Positions 48,352-60,866 of a stretch of DNA of 64,000 bases are shown in pieces. The notes under the pieces were generated by a model that was not told the origin of the DNA, did not search any database, and worked only from the letters and a program-made list of their open reading frames with translations. The first letter of the stretch is position 1. Every line of letters begins with the position of its first letter. The DNA is from Rhodanobacter sp. C05 (GTDB lineage Bacteria > Pseudomonadota > Gammaproteobacteria > Xanthomonadales > Rhodanobacteraceae), in NCBI RefSeq assembly GCF_002001165.1, contig NZ_MUNQ01000012.1:225195-289194 (forward strand). Direction: 5' to 3'. A program made the position numbers and the translations under genes.

Positions 48352-48906
48352 ATGACCCGACACCTTCGCTCCGTCCTGCCCCTGCTGTTCGCTGCGCTGC
48401 TCGGTGGCGTCATCACTGCGCCCCTGCGTGCGCAGGAGATGCCACCACCACCGCGTGACATGCCGCCACCGCCGCCGCGCCCGTGGAGCAGTCTCGATCC
48501 GGCGCAGCGCGAGGTGCTGGCACCGCTGCGACAACAGTGGAACACGCTGCCACCGCGCCGGCAGGAGCGCATGCTGCAGCGGGCCGAGCACTGGGCCACC
48601 CTGCCGCCGGAAAGGCGCGCACAGATCCGCGAGCGTATTACCCAATGGCAGCAGATGACACCGGAACAGCGCCGGCAGGCACGCGCAAACGAGCAGAAGT
48701 TCCACGAACTCTCCCCCGCACAGCGCGAACAGCTGCATGCCACGTTCGAGCGTTTCCAGCAGCTGCCACCGCAGCAGCGCGAGCGACTCATGAAGGAATG
48801 GCAGAATCTGCCACCCGCGCAACGTCAGCGCTGGATGCATCCACCGGGCCACCCTGGCATGCCGCCTCCACCGGGGCACATGCCACCACCGCCTGATGGA
48901 GCTTGA
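48352..48906 (+). CDS. DUF3106 domain protein, exported, Pro/Gln/Arg-rich
   Basis: 184 residues: a signal peptide (about 1-27, ending APLRAQ), a Pro-rich stretch (PPPPRDMPPPPPRP), then repeated DUF3106-type units with the pattern LPPERRAQIRERITQWQQMT and LSPAQREQL, and another Pro-rich tail. Probably periplasmic; function unknown. It follows the putative anti-sigma gene by 3 nt, completing a three-gene unit. Confidence 0.8.
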   Translation: MTRHLRSVLPLLFAALLGGVITAPLRAQEMPPPPRDMPPPPPRPWSSLDPAQREVLAPLRQQWNTLPPRRQERMLQRAEHWATLPPERRAQIRERITQWQQMTPEQRRQARANEQKFHELSPAQREQLHATFERFQQLPPQQRERLMKEWQNLPPAQRQRWMHPPGHPGMPPPPGHMPPPPDGA

Positions 48907-48911
48907 TTCAG

Positions 48912-48940
48912 CCGCCCGCCTTGCGCGGGTGGTTTGCTTT

Positions 48941-48941
<1 letters not shown>
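48912..48941 (+). terminator. Intrinsic terminator of the sigma/DUF3106 unit
   Basis: An 8-bp stem (CCGCCCGC with GCGGGTGG, one G-T pair) with a 5-nt loop is followed by TTTGCTTTT, starting 6 nt after the DUF3106 stop. It lies in the 34-nt gap between convergent genes and touches the pntA stop. Confidence 0.75.
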
Positions 48942-50593
<1,652 letters not shown>

Positions 50594-50654
50594 CTGTTCG
50601 CGTGCTGTCGGACAGCCGGTTAGCATGAGCGTCCTTGCATCATCGAGTTCGTCC

Positions 50655-51224
50655 ATGTCTGCCGCCCTTTCCCTGCTCCAGCAACGCCATTCCGTGCCCT
50701 CACGCCAGCTGGGCGAGCCGGCACCGGACGAGGCGACCCTGCAGGCACTGCTCGAAGCGGCGATCCGCGTGCCCGATCACGGCAAGCTGGTGCCGTTCCG
50801 GCTGATCCGCATGCAGGGTGACGCGAAATTGCATTTCGGCGAGCAGCTGACGGCGATCGCGAGCCGCAACAATCCCGACATGTCCGAGGCCAAGCTCGAG
50901 AAGGAGCGCCTGCGCTATACCTTCGCACCGCTGGTGCTGGTCGTGGTGGCGCGGGTCGACTCCGACAGCAACGTGCCGGAGATCGAACAGAAGCTGTGCG
51001 CCGGCAACGTCGCCTACAACATCCTGCTCGGCGCCTATGCGCTGGGCTTCGGCGCGCAATGGCTGACCGGCTGGGCCGCCTATGACGGCGAGGTGGCGGC
51101 GATCCTCGGCTTGGCGGAGCACGAACACATCGTCGGTTTCGTGCATCTGGGCACGCCGCAGATCGACGTGCCCGATCGCGATCGCCCGGCGCTGGCCGAC
51201 CTGCTCAGCACCTGGGCACCATGA
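50655..51224 (+). CDS. Nitroreductase family protein (YdjA-like)
   Basis: FMN-dependent NAD(P)H oxidoreductase of 189 residues from MSAALSLLQQRHSVPSRQL. RHSVPSRQ and IRVPDHGKLVPFRLI near the N-terminus and GAYALGFGAQWLTGWAAYD later are the nitroreductase/YdjA pattern. The substrate is unknown. It overlaps the exonuclease gene by ATGA. Confidence 0.87.
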   Translation: MSAALSLLQQRHSVPSRQLGEPAPDEATLQALLEAAIRVPDHGKLVPFRLIRMQGDAKLHFGEQLTAIASRNNPDMSEAKLEKERLRYTFAPLVLVVVARVDSDSNVPEIEQKLCAGNVAYNILLGAYALGFGAQWLTGWAAYDGEVAAILGLAEHEHIVGFVHLGTPQIDVPDRDRPALADLLSTWAP

Positions 51225-52126
51225 GCACGTCGGCAAACGGACGTCCAGCCGTCCACCTGGTCGACGGCAGCCTGTACGTGTTCCGCGCCTGGCATTCAAT
51301 GCCGGACGAGTTCTTCGATGCGGACGGCCATCCGGTCAACGCGGTGCACGGCTATACCCGCTTCCTGTGCGAACTGCTGGAACGGGCCCAGCCCGAGCAC
51401 ATCGCGGTGGCGTTCGATGCCTCGCTGACCAGCTCGTTCCGCAACGCGATCTATCCACCCTACAAGGCCAACCGCGAACTGCCTCCACCCGATCTGGAAC
51501 GGCAGTTCATGCAGTGTCGTGCGATCACCGAAGCACTCGGTGTACACCTGATGATCGACCACAGCTTCGAGGCCGACGACCTGATCGGCAGCACGGTGTG
51601 GAACCTGCGTGCCGCGGGCTGGCGCAGCGTGATCGTCTCCGCCGACAAGGACTTCGGCCAGCTGCTGGGCGAGCACGACGAACAGTGGGACTACGCGCGC
51701 GGCCTGCGCTGGGGGCCAGCCGGCGTACATGAGAAGCTCGGCGTGCACCCGCACCAGGTGGCCGACTATCTTGCCCTGTGCGGCGACGCGGTGGACAACA
51801 TCCCCGGCGTACCCGGCATCGGTGCGAAGACCGCCGCCGCCCTGCTCAGCCATTTCGGCAGCCTGGACACCCTGCTCGACCGCATCGACGAAGTGGCCTT
51901 TCTGCGCCTGCGCGGCGCGGCGACCTGCGCCGCGAAACTGCGCGAACACGCCGAGCAGGCCCGGTTGTACCGTCGACTCACCCGGATCGCACTGGATGCA
52001 CCAGGTGCAACGACAATCGACACGCTGCTGCGTCGGCAACAGGGACCCGATCAACTCGACAACCTGTGCGAACACCTGCGCTTCGGTGCGTTCACCCGCA
52101 GCCGCCTGCGCGCCCTGCTGCGCTGA
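51221..52126 (+). CDS. 5'-3' exonuclease, Pol I/FEN family
   Basis: A stand-alone flap-endonuclease-type nuclease of 301 residues. Acidic metal-site motifs are visible in order: HLVDGSLYVFRAW, VAFDAS, SFEADDLIGST and SADKDFGQLL. The helix-hairpin-helix reads GDAVDNIPGVPGIGAKTAAALL. It resembles the N-terminal domain of DNA polymerase I or ExoIX (Xni) and may remove RNA primers or flaps. Coupled to the nitroreductase gene by a 4-nt overlap. Confidence 0.9.
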   Translation: MSTSANGRPAVHLVDGSLYVFRAWHSMPDEFFDADGHPVNAVHGYTRFLCELLERAQPEHIAVAFDASLTSSFRNAIYPPYKANRELPPPDLERQFMQCRAITEALGVHLMIDHSFEADDLIGSTVWNLRAAGWRSVIVSADKDFGQLLGEHDEQWDYARGLRWGPAGVHEKLGVHPHQVADYLALCGDAVDNIPGVPGIGAKTAAALLSHFGSLDTLLDRIDEVAFLRLRGAATCAAKLREHAEQARLYRRLTRIALDAPGATTIDTLLRRQQGPDQLDNLCEHLRFGAFTRSRLRALLR

Positions 52127-52198
52127 ACCGGACAGACCTGTTGTGACGCTGGGCCGGGCACGTCAACATGTGGGTTGCCTTCGCAGCCGTGGCCACTC

Positions 52199-52780
52199 AT
52201 GAGCAACCCCGCAAACCGTATCCCCGATGACGCCGACGCTCCGGTGGAAACCCTGTGCGAAGGCCGTTGGCTAAGCCTGCGCAAGCGCGGCCGCTGGGAA
52301 TACGCCGAGCGCAACAACCCCGGCGGCGCGGTGATCATTCTCGCGGTGACGCCTGAGGACAAGGTGCTGTTCGTCGAGCAGTACCGCGTGTCGATCCTGC
52401 AGAACACCATCGAAATGCCGGCCGGCCTGGTTGGCGACATGGCGGATCAGGCCGACGAAAGCGCCCTGGTGGCCGCACAGCGCGAGCTGGAAGAGGAAAC
52501 CGGCTACCGCTGCCAGCGCGTCGACTTCGTCCACCGCGGCCCCTCGTCGTCCGGCATGAGTACCGAGATGATCGTGTTCGTGCGCGCGTGGGATCTGCAA
52601 AAGGTCGGCCCCGGTGGCGGCGACGAGACGGAGAACATCGTGGTGCACGAGGTGCCGCGGCGCGAGGCCGGTGCCTGGCTGTTTGCGCGCGCCGCCGAGG
52701 GCTATTCGATCGATCCGAAGCTGTTTGCCGGCCTGTGGTTCATCGAGCACACCGGTTCAGGTGGCCTCGACTCGCACTGA
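52199..52780 (+). CDS. NUDIX hydrolase (ADP-ribose pyrophosphatase-like)
   Basis: 193 residues from MSNPANRIPDDADAPVETL. The NUDIX helix reads ESALVAAQRELEEETGY, matching EX7REUXEEXGU. The preceding Gly lies 2-3 residues further away than the GX5E spacing because of an insert (GDMADQADE). The EFxVEQYR-type strand and EMPAGLVGD suggest an NDP-sugar or ADP-ribose hydrolase. It follows the exonuclease by 73 nt. Confidence 0.88.
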   Translation: MSNPANRIPDDADAPVETLCEGRWLSLRKRGRWEYAERNNPGGAVIILAVTPEDKVLFVEQYRVSILQNTIEMPAGLVGDMADQADESALVAAQRELEEETGYRCQRVDFVHRGPSSSGMSTEMIVFVRAWDLQKVGPGGGDETENIVVHEVPRREAGAWLFARAAEGYSIDPKLFAGLWFIEHTGSGGLDSH

Positions 52781-52879
52781 ATACCCGTGTCTGCAGTTGA
52801 ACCTCGCGGCGCACGGTATCGTCCATCCACGCCCGTCCTTAAACTGCGATCCTCGTGACCCTGCCGACTCCGGCGACGC

Positions 52880-53914
52880 TCAGCTCGTGCGCTGCAGGCG
52901 CCAGATCGCGACGCCGAAGCCAAGCAGTGCGACTGCCAGCCACGTGCACAGCATCAACGCATCGTGACCCAGCCACAGCACACAGGCCACGGTGCCTACC
53001 GTCAGCATTCCCAGCGCCGGTGCCAGCAGCACGTCACGGCGATCGCGATGCGTCAGCAGCAACAGGAATGCACCCAATGTAGCCAGCAGCACCGCCAGCA
53101 ACTGCTCGATCATCACGTACTTCGGCGGCACCGGCAGATCGGGGAACACATCGATCAGTGGCACGTTGCCGATCTCCACGTCATAGCCCTTGCCATCGGC
53201 AGCATCGATGGCAGGCACCAGTCGATCCCCGTCGATGCGGGCAACGATCGTGACCTCCTGCAGCGGTACCGCCTCCCAGCTGACCCGCAGATCGCCAAGC
53301 CTCGGGTCGCCCGGGTGCGCGCTGGTCACCAGATAATCCTGGTACGCGCTGAAACTGGCCGCCAGGTTTTCCGGCAAAAGCTTCGGATCCGGCGTGACCT
53401 GCTCCGACCCGGGCAAGGCATGCAGCAGCTGCGGTGAAAACTTGAATCCGCCCAGCTGCACCAGGCCTGCGTCAAACTGCTTGCCACTGAGCGGAAAACT
53501 CACAGGGTTGAGGTGGCCGGCGGGCTGCTCGAAATGGCTGGAGTCGAGCGGTCGATCCACCCAGTCCTGTTCGTAGTGCACGACGTCCCCGATGCGGATC
53601 TCGCGCCACTGGAACATCTCCACGTGGCGCACCAGCACCGATGTGCTTGCCCGCAGATTGAAATCAGGATCGCGTGGAGCCTCCACCACCTGCGGCGTCC
53701 CGACCAGCCGCACCATGGTGCCGTGCTGGCCAGCCTGCGGACTCGCATCGCGATCGAGGTTGACCACTTCACCACCATGCCGCTCGGCGGCCACGCGATA
53801 GCCGAGCTGACTGCGTGTCGTCATCGCCACCAGCCCGATGCCTGCAAGCACCAGCAACGCGCCGACGATATTGCACGCCATGCCACGCACGGATATCCCA
53901 CGGGTCAGTTTCAT
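52880..53914 (-). CDS. TMEM43-family membrane protein
   Basis: 344 residues: one hydrophobic helix at about 13-32, a long extracytoplasmic beta-rich domain, and three helices near the C-terminus (about 250-272, 280-300, 312-332). The segment [13 protein letters not shown] with [14 protein letters not shown] matches the TMEM43 (PF07787) pattern found in bacteria and eukaryotes. The function in bacteria is unknown. Overlaps the upstream metallo-hydrolase gene by ATGA. Confidence 0.72.
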   Translation of the reverse strand: MKLTRGISVRGMACNIVGALLVLAGIGLVAMTTRSQLGYRVAAERHGGEVVNLDRDASPQAGQHGTMVRLVGTPQVVEAPRDPDFNLRASTSVLVRHVEMFQWREIRIGDVVHYEQDWVDRPLDSSHFEQPAGHLNPVSFPLSGKQFDAGLVQLGGFKFSPQLLHALPGSEQVTPDPKLLPENLAASFSAYQDYLVTSAHPGDPRLGDLRVSWEAVPLQEVTIVARIDGDRLVPAIDAADGKGYDVEIGNVPLIDVFPDLPVPPKYVMIEQLLAVLLATLGAFLLLLTHRDRRDVLLAPALGMLTVGTVACVLWLGHDALMLCTWLAVALLGFGVAIWRLQRTS

Positions 53915-54798
53915 CGAACGGCTCCTGACATGGCTGGTGGCATTCCGCGCAACTCGCGCTGTTCGTCGGCGGTAGCAAAGCGACCGCGCTCGTCACGCGT
54001 CACCCGCGCCAGTGCACAGTCGTGATCGTGGGTGAAGAACAGCTGCACCTCGCGCGCCAGCTTGTCGTCCAGGAACGCACGCTTCTCGTCGATCAGCTTT
54101 TCCGGCCAGCGGTCATAACCCATGGTGATCGGCAGATGAACCCAGAAACGGCCCGGTATCAGATCGGCGCAGAACACCACACCGGCGACCTCGGCCAGCA
54201 TCAGGCCGGGCGTATGGCCGTCTGAAAAACTGAAACGGACGGCGTTGCCCAGCGTCTGCGAATACTCGCCGTCGACCAGCTCCATCCGCCCACTGTCCTG
54301 CAGCAACTGCTGCAGCTCGGGAACGAACGAGGCGCGGTCGCGCGGATGCGGATTGAGAGCGCGGCGCCAATGCTCGGCACCGACCACGAAGCGCGCGTTC
54401 GGGAACAGCAGCCGCGGCGGCTGGCCTTCCTCCCATGCCGCCAGCAGGCCACCGGCATGATCGAAATGCAGATGCGAGAGCACTACCACGTCGATGTCTT
54501 CGTGACTCAGCCCCACTGCAGCCAGCGAATCCAGCAGCACATGCTGCGCTTCGACCACGCCGTAACGCTCACGCAGCGCCGGCTCGAAAAACGCGCCGAT
54601 GCCGGTCTCGAACAACACGTTGCGTCCATGCACGCCGTCTGCGAGCAAGCCTTTCACCAGCAGGCAACGGCAGGCCAGCGGAATGCGGTTCTCGGCATCC
54701 GGTTTGATCCAGCGTGACCACAGCGCCTTGGGTGCGTTGCCGAACATGGCGCCGCCATCCAGTTGCTGTGAGTTACCAAGGAGCGAGAACAGTTCCAT
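53911..54798 (-). CDS. MBL-fold metallo-hydrolase
   Basis: A beta-lactamase-fold hydrolase of 295 residues with the metal-binding HLHFDHAGG motif (near residues 109-117), a later His in DGHTPG, an Asp in FCADLIPG and a final HDHD. Substrate unknown; quorum-lactonase-like and other subfamilies share this pattern. Coupled with the TMEM43-like gene downstream. Confidence 0.88.
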   Translation of the reverse strand: MELFSLLGNSQQLDGGAMFGNAPKALWSRWIKPDAENRIPLACRCLLVKGLLADGVHGRNVLFETGIGAFFEPALRERYGVVEAQHVLLDSLAAVGLSHEDIDVVVLSHLHFDHAGGLLAAWEEGQPPRLLFPNARFVVGAEHWRRALNPHPRDRASFVPELQQLLQDSGRMELVDGEYSQTLGNAVRFSFSDGHTPGLMLAEVAGVVFCADLIPGRFWVHLPITMGYDRWPEKLIDEKRAFLDDKLAREVQLFFTHDHDCALARVTRDERGRFATADEQRELRGMPPAMSGAVR

Positions 54799-54815
54799 GC
54801 GCCGACCTCAACTAG

Positions 54816-56540
54816 CTACTGCACCTTGCCCAGACCCGATGGCCGGCGCGGATCGCTGGCTGCGTCGAGCTGGTTGGTCTTGCGATCCCAGGTGACCACG
54901 TTCATGAAACCCCACGATTCGCGCTGCTTGAGCATGTAGCCCATTTTCGTCAGCGCATCGCTGGTCGTCGGGTCGAACGTACCGTCCTCCACCATCACCT
55001 CGTCCGGCATGTACTGGTGATGGAACCGCTTGTGCGCAGCGATCTGCAGCGCGCTCTCGCCGTCGATGAAATGCAGGATGCCTTCGAGCACCTGGGTGAT
55101 GATGGTCGAGCCGCCGGGCGAACCGATCACCGCGGTGCGGTCGGCACCGATCACGATGCTCGGCGACATCGAGGACAGCATGCGCTTGCCCGGCTGCGGC
55201 GCGTTCGCCGAACTGCCGAGCAGGCCGTAGACATTCGGCTTGTCCGGTACCAGTGCGAAATCGTCCATCTCGTCATTGAGCAGCACGCCGGTGCCTTCGG
55301 CGACGAAGGTAGAGCCGAGGATGTAGTTCACCGTGGAGGTGATCGAGGCCATGTTGCCGTCGGCATCGATGATCGAGAAATGGGTGGTATGCATGCCCGG
55401 CTCGGCAGCCTCGGCCCGCGGCAGCATCGACGAAGGCGTGGCCTGATCCGGCAGGATGCCCTGGCGCAGGCCGTCCGCGTAGTACGGCGACAACAGCATG
55501 TCCAGCGGCATCTTCACGAAGTCCGGATCGCCGAGGTAGTCGTTGTGATCGCGGAACGCGCGACGCATCGCCTCCACGATGGTGTGCACGCGATGTGCCT
55601 GGTCCATCTTCGACAGATCGAAGCCGGACAGGATGTTGAGAATTTCGGCAATCGCCACGCCACCGGACGACGGCGGTGGTGCGGTGACGATGCGGTAGCC
55701 GCGGTAGTTCACCACGATCGGCGTACGCTCCTTCGCCTGATAGCCGTCGAGGTCGGCCAGCGTCCAGTTGCCGCCGGACGCACGCACTGCGTTCACCAGC
55801 TTCTGCGCCGTCTCGCCGCGATAGAAGCCGTCGTTGCCATGCGCGGCAATCAACTCCCAGGTGCGTGCCTGATCGGGATCACGCCAGATCGCTCCCTCGG
55901 CGGGCGGCTTGCCGCCTGGCAGATATTTGGCGGCCGAGGCCGGCCAGCGCTGCAGATCCTGCTGCACGTCGGCAATCGTTCCGCGCAGACGCGCATCCGG
56001 CTTGAAGCCGTCACGCGCAAGCCGGATCGCAGGCGCCAGCGACTGTTGCAACGGCAGCCGGCCGTAGCGCGTGGCGAGCAGCACCAAGCCAGCCGGTTCG
56101 CCGGGAATGCCGGCCGAGAGTGGTCCCTTCAACGCGGTTTCACGGTTCGGGCTGCCGTCCGGGTTGAGATAATCCTTGCTGTTCACCGCAGCCGGAGCCG
56201 TCTCGCGGGCGTCGATGAAGACATCGTGGCCATCTTTCGCCCGATGCAGCACGGCCATGAAACCGCCACCGATGCCGGAGCTTTCCGGCTCCACCACCGA
56301 CAGCGTGGAAGCCACGGCGACCGCCGCATCGAATGCATTGCCCCCCCTGGCCAGCACTTCGAGGCCGGCGTTGGTGGCAAGGTAGTTCGCACTGGCAATC
56401 GCCGCGTGCCCGGGGCGCTGCTGCAGTTGCAAGGAAGGATGCGTCGGCGCCAGCTTCGGCGAACCGTCGGCCGCAAACGCCACACCGCCAACCAGCAGCA
56501 GACTCAGCAGCAGCACTCGTCCGTGCAGGGAAACACTCAT
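54816..56540 (-). CDS. ggt: Gamma-glutamyltransferase
   Basis: Periplasmic enzyme that removes the gamma-glutamyl group of glutathione and related compounds. 574 residues with a signal peptide (about 1-24). The proenzyme self-cleaves before a Thr: Thr385, the first of TTHFSI, is the expected nucleophile. GGNAFDAAVA and the C-terminal GSPGGSTIITQV loop are intact. Its ATG overlaps the ferredoxin stop. Confidence 0.95.
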   Translation of the reverse strand: MSVSLHGRVLLLSLLLVGGVAFAADGSPKLAPTHPSLQLQQRPGHAAIASANYLATNAGLEVLARGGNAFDAAVAVASTLSVVEPESSGIGGGFMAVLHRAKDGHDVFIDARETAPAAVNSKDYLNPDGSPNRETALKGPLSAGIPGEPAGLVLLATRYGRLPLQQSLAPAIRLARDGFKPDARLRGTIADVQQDLQRWPASAAKYLPGGKPPAEGAIWRDPDQARTWELIAAHGNDGFYRGETAQKLVNAVRASGGNWTLADLDGYQAKERTPIVVNYRGYRIVTAPPPSSGGVAIAEILNILSGFDLSKMDQAHRVHTIVEAMRRAFRDHNDYLGDPDFVKMPLDMLLSPYYADGLRQGILPDQATPSSMLPRAEAAEPGMHTTHFSIIDADGNMASITSTVNYILGSTFVAEGTGVLLNDEMDDFALVPDKPNVYGLLGSSANAPQPGKRMLSSMSPSIVIGADRTAVIGSPGGSTIITQVLEGILHFIDGESALQIAAHKRFHHQYMPDEVMVEDGTFDPTTSDALTKMGYMLKQRESWGFMNVVTWDRKTNQLDAASDPRRPSGLGKVQ

Positions 56541-56797
56541 GCCGCAGACTCCTTGGCCATCAGGTGGCGATACTTGAGGTCGAGCTGCTCATGCGACTCG
56601 ACGTGTGCGGGATCGACGATGATGCACTCGACCGGGCACACCTCGATGCACTGCGGCTCGTCATGGTGGCCGATGCACTCGGTGCACAGCGCCGGATCGA
56701 TCACGTAGAACTCCTCGCCCAGCGAGATCGCCTTGTTCGGACAAACCGGTTCGCAGACATCGCAGTTGACGCAGGTGTCGAGGATTTTCAGGGACAT
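56537..56797 (-). CDS. YfhL-family 2[4Fe-4S] ferredoxin
   Basis: A small electron carrier, 86 residues. It has the first cluster motif CVNCDVCEPVCP (Cys9, 12, 15, 19) and the second CTECIGHHDEPQCIEVCP (Cys38, 41, 50, 54), with the characteristic longer insert of YfhL/Alvin-type ferredoxins, then a basic C-terminal helix. Precedes ggt by a 4-nt overlap. Confidence 0.93.
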   Translation of the reverse strand: MSLKILDTCVNCDVCEPVCPNKAISLGEEFYVIDPALCTECIGHHDEPQCIEVCPVECIIVDPAHVESHEQLDLKYRHLMAKESAA

Positions 56798-56893
56798 GGC
56801 AGTCGATACTACACGCCGGGCACGCAGGGCCCGTGACAGAGGGACGAAAGTGCATCCCGATGCGACTCTTCGCGGGAATGAACCCTCACCCTG

Positions 56894-56943
56894 CCCTCTC
56901 CCCGACGGGGAGAGGGGAAATGCGGCCGCGCCAGGCGCGGCCG
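56894..56943. repeat. Two intergenic palindromes, one possibly a terminator
   Basis: Positions 56894-56916 form CCCTCTCCCC/GGGGAGAGGG around GAC, a common intergenic repeat in xanthomonads. Positions 56923-56943 form a 10-bp stem (CGGCCGCGCC with GGCGCGGCCG) just after the lipoprotein gene stop on the minus strand, followed by CATTTCCCC. The second may end that transcript; its U-run is weak. Confidence 0.55.
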
Positions 56944-56949
56944 ATACCT

Positions 56950-58024
<1,075 letters not shown>

Positions 58025-58585
58025 CTAGCTTAACGGAACCGCGCGCCGATAGAGCGCAAAACGCACCTCGCCGGCCTGTCCCTCCCGATGCAGCTGCCAG
58101 TTCGGCGGCAGCGCCGGAGCGCCGGCTCGCGGCGACTCCACGTAGATCCATGCCGGCAAGGCCAGCCAGCCGCTGGCCTCCAGCTGTTGCGCCAGCCCCG
58201 TCCACATGCCGAGTGCAAATGGCGGATCGAGGAACACCAGATCCACCGGCTGCACAGCCCCCTGCAGGAACGCCCCCGCCTCGACGGCCGCCACCCGGCC
58301 ACCGTCGGCCTTCAGCCGACCGAGGTTGTCGCGCAAGGCACGCGCCGCCTGCGCATCGCGCTCGACAAACTGGACACTGGCCGCGCCGCGCGACAGCGCC
58401 TCGATCCCGAGCGCCCCGGTGCCGGCGCACAGGTCCAGGCAGCGTGCACCGTCAAGCACCGGTGCCAGCCAGTTGAACAAGGTCTCGCGCACCCGCTCGG
58501 CGGTGGGCCGCAAGCCCGGCAGATCCGGCACGTTGAGCCGCGAATTGCGCAGGCTGCCGCCGATGATGCGGATCCGTCCCGGCAT
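58025..58585 (-). CDS. rsmD: 16S rRNA (guanine(966)-N(2))-methyltransferase
   Basis: Methylates G966 of 16S rRNA. 186 residues from MPGRIRIIGGSLRNSRL. The SAM-binding loop DLCAGTGALGIEALSRGA and catalytic motif FLDPPF are present. RVRETLFNWL is the RsmD N-terminal signature. It is followed by coaD 27 nt downstream, and ftsY is divergent at 58681. Confidence 0.95.
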   Translation of the reverse strand: MPGRIRIIGGSLRNSRLNVPDLPGLRPTAERVRETLFNWLAPVLDGARCLDLCAGTGALGIEALSRGAASVQFVERDAQAARALRDNLGRLKADGGRVAAVEAGAFLQGAVQPVDLVFLDPPFALGMWTGLAQQLEASGWLALPAWIYVESPRAGAPALPPNWQLHREGQAGEVRFALYRRAVPLS

Positions 58586-58680
58586 GACGTTGCGTCCGCC
58601 GCTCAAGACACCGGGCCCTCAGCGGCCAGTACGGATGGGAGTGTTAGCATGCCGCCCATTGTCTTTGAATCACGCCTGCA

Positions 58681-59787
58681 ATGCTCAAGTTCTGGAAGAA
58701 GAAGCCTGCCGAGACGGCTCCGCCGCAACCTGCAGCCGCAGCCGCGGACGATGTGGCTGCGCCCGAAGCTCCCGAGACGGTCACCACCGCCCCGATCGAC
58801 GACGGGCAGACCACGGCAGCTGTCGCTGAACCGGTCGCGCCGGAGGCAGCAGCTCCGGCCCGGCGCAGCTGGCGCGAACGGCTGTCCGGCAATGCATTCG
58901 CGCGCGGCCTCAGCTCGCTGTTCGTGCGCCATCCCAAGCTCGACGACGACCTGCTCGACGAACTGGAAACCACCCTGATCACCGCCGACGTCGGCGTCGA
59001 AGCCAGCACCGAGCTGGTCGAGAGCCTGCGCAAACGCATGCACAAGCGCGAGTTCGCCGACGCGCCAGCCTTGCTGGCCGCACTGCGCGAGGCGCTGATC
59101 GCCCTGCTCAAGCCGGTCGAGCAGCCGCTGGACGTGCGCGGCAGGCAGCCCTTCGTGGTGCTCACGGTCGGCATCAACGGCGCCGGCAAGACCACCACCA
59201 TCGGCAAGCTGGCCCGCCGTTGGCGCGATGACCGCCACAGTGTGATGCTGGCCGCGGGCGACACCTTCCGCGCCGCCGCGGTGGAACAGCTGAAGACCTG
59301 GGGCGAACGCAACCAGGTGCCGGTGATCTCGCAAGGCCAGGACGCCGATGCCGCCAGCGTGATCTTCGACGCACTGCAGGCCGCGCGCTCGCGCGGCATC
59401 GATGTGCTGATCGCCGACACCGCTGGGCGCCTGCATACCCAGGGCGGCCTGATGGACGAATTGGGCAAGATCGCCCGCGTGCTGAAGAAGCTCGACGCCG
59501 ATGCGCCACACGAGGTGCTGATGGTGATCGACGGCACTACCGGCCAGAACGCGGTGAATCAGGTGCGCCAGTTCCGCCAGATCGTCGGTGTCACCGGGCT
59601 GGTCGTGACCAAACTCGACGGCACCGCCAAGGGCGGTGTGGTGTTTGCGCTGGCACGCGAGTTCGGCCTGCCGATCCGCTTCGTCGGTCTCGGCGAAACC
59701 GCCACCGATCTGCGCGTGTTCGAGGCCGAGGCTTTCGTCGACGGCCTGCTGCCGGCCAGCCTGGGCGACGGGCATGGCCATGACTGA
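58681..59787 (+). CDS. ftsY: Signal recognition particle receptor FtsY
   Basis: GTPase that docks SRP-ribosome complexes at the membrane. 368 residues: an acidic Ala/Pro-rich A region (about 10-60), an N domain, and a G domain with GINGAGKTTT at 164-173, DTAGR and TKLDGTAKGG. The A region is shorter than in E. coli, as is usual in xanthomonads. Divergent from rsmD. Confidence 0.97.
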   Translation: MLKFWKKKPAETAPPQPAAAAADDVAAPEAPETVTTAPIDDGQTTAAVAEPVAPEAAAPARRSWRERLSGNAFARGLSSLFVRHPKLDDDLLDELETTLITADVGVEASTELVESLRKRMHKREFADAPALLAALREALIALLKPVEQPLDVRGRQPFVVLTVGINGAGKTTTIGKLARRWRDDRHSVMLAAGDTFRAAAVEQLKTWGERNQVPVISQGQDADAASVIFDALQAARSRGIDVLIADTAGRLHTQGGLMDELGKIARVLKKLDADAPHEVLMVIDGTTGQNAVNQVRQFRQIVGVTGLVVTKLDGTAKGGVVFALAREFGLPIRFVGLGETATDLRVFEAEAFVDGLLPASLGDGHGHD

Positions 59788-59804
59788 AGCGTGGGGCTGA
59801 GCCG

Positions 59805-60866
59805 GTGTCGCGGGGACTGCGGCTGATCCTGCTGGTGCTCGGTAGCCTGGTGCTGGCGGCCGGGCTCGCCGTGGTCATGGCCGTCTACCTGCTGCTGCAG
59901 CCGGATCGCTTCACCGCCATGTTGCAGTCCCAGGTGCGCAATGCCGGACTGGAGCTGAGCCTGGCCAGCCCGGCCAGCCCCACCTTGTTCCCCCGCCCGG
60001 CGCTGGAGCTCTCCGGCATCACGCTCAATGCCCGGGGCGCCAATGCGCCGATCCTGCTCGCTTCTCGCGGCCGGTTGGCGCTGCCCTGGCAAACCGTGTT
60101 CGGCGGCGCGCCGGTGATCACCCGGCTGGAGATCGATTCGCCACGTGTCGATCTGGGTGCCCTGCAGGATTGGCTGACCGCCCTGCCCGCGCAGCCGGCG
60201 GGAGTCCCGCCGAATATCCCGCGCATCGACACCGGCATCAGCATCAGCCGCGGCAGCGTGGTGCGTGGCGATGAACTGCTGCTCGGCAATGTCGCCCTCG
60301 AAGCCGGCAGCCTCATCTCGGGCCAACCGTTCCCGGTCAGCATGTCGGCAAGCACCGCTGCCAATACGCCGCTGCAGTTGCGCCTGTCCGCCACGCCGCG
60401 CATCCAGGGCAATGCATTGCAGCTGGACAATATCGCACTGCACCTGTCGCAAGGCAGCATGCTGACCCTGGTGTTGAACGGCAGCGCGCACTGGCATGGC
60501 GCCGCCGATGCGGCTGCCAGCCTGGCCGGCAAGCTCGACCATGCCGACGCCGGGCAATACGACATCTCGCTGAAACTGACCCCGGCCGACCAGGACAACC
60601 CGCTGCTGCTCGCGCTGAAACTGGACGGTCCCGACAACCATGCCGACATGCGCCTGCCACCGCTGGAGCTGGCGCACTGGTGGAGCAAGCTCAGCGACGA
60701 ACAGGGACCGCAGCTGACCATGCCGCCCGGCAGCGGCCATGCCGAGATATCCAGACTCGAGACCGACGGCATCCGCATCGAAGGCCTGACCCTGCAGACT
60801 GGCGACGATGTACCTGCCGCCAGCACCACCGCACCGGCCCGACCGGCGGCCAGCAGGAAACCATGA
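59805..60866 (+). CDS. AsmA-like outer-membrane-directed protein
   Basis: 353 residues from a GTG start. One N-terminal hydrophobic helix (about 6-30) anchors a long beta-strand-rich periplasmic region with alternating patterns such as ALELSGITLNAR and QLRLSATPRIQGN, reminiscent of AsmA-family lipid-transport proteins but shorter. It overlaps the mutY start by ATGA. Homology is weak by eye, so the family is tentative. Confidence 0.65.
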   Translation: MSRGLRLILLVLGSLVLAAGLAVVMAVYLLLQPDRFTAMLQSQVRNAGLELSLASPASPTLFPRPALELSGITLNARGANAPILLASRGRLALPWQTVFGGAPVITRLEIDSPRVDLGALQDWLTALPAQPAGVPPNIPRIDTGISISRGSVVRGDELLLGNVALEAGSLISGQPFPVSMSASTAANTPLQLRLSATPRIQGNALQLDNIALHLSQGSMLTLVLNGSAHWHGAADAAASLAGKLDHADAGQYDISLKLTPADQDNPLLLALKLDGPDNHADMRLPPLELAHWWSKLSDEQGPQLTMPPGSGHAEISRLETDGIRIEGLTLQTGDDVPAASTTAPARPAASRKP

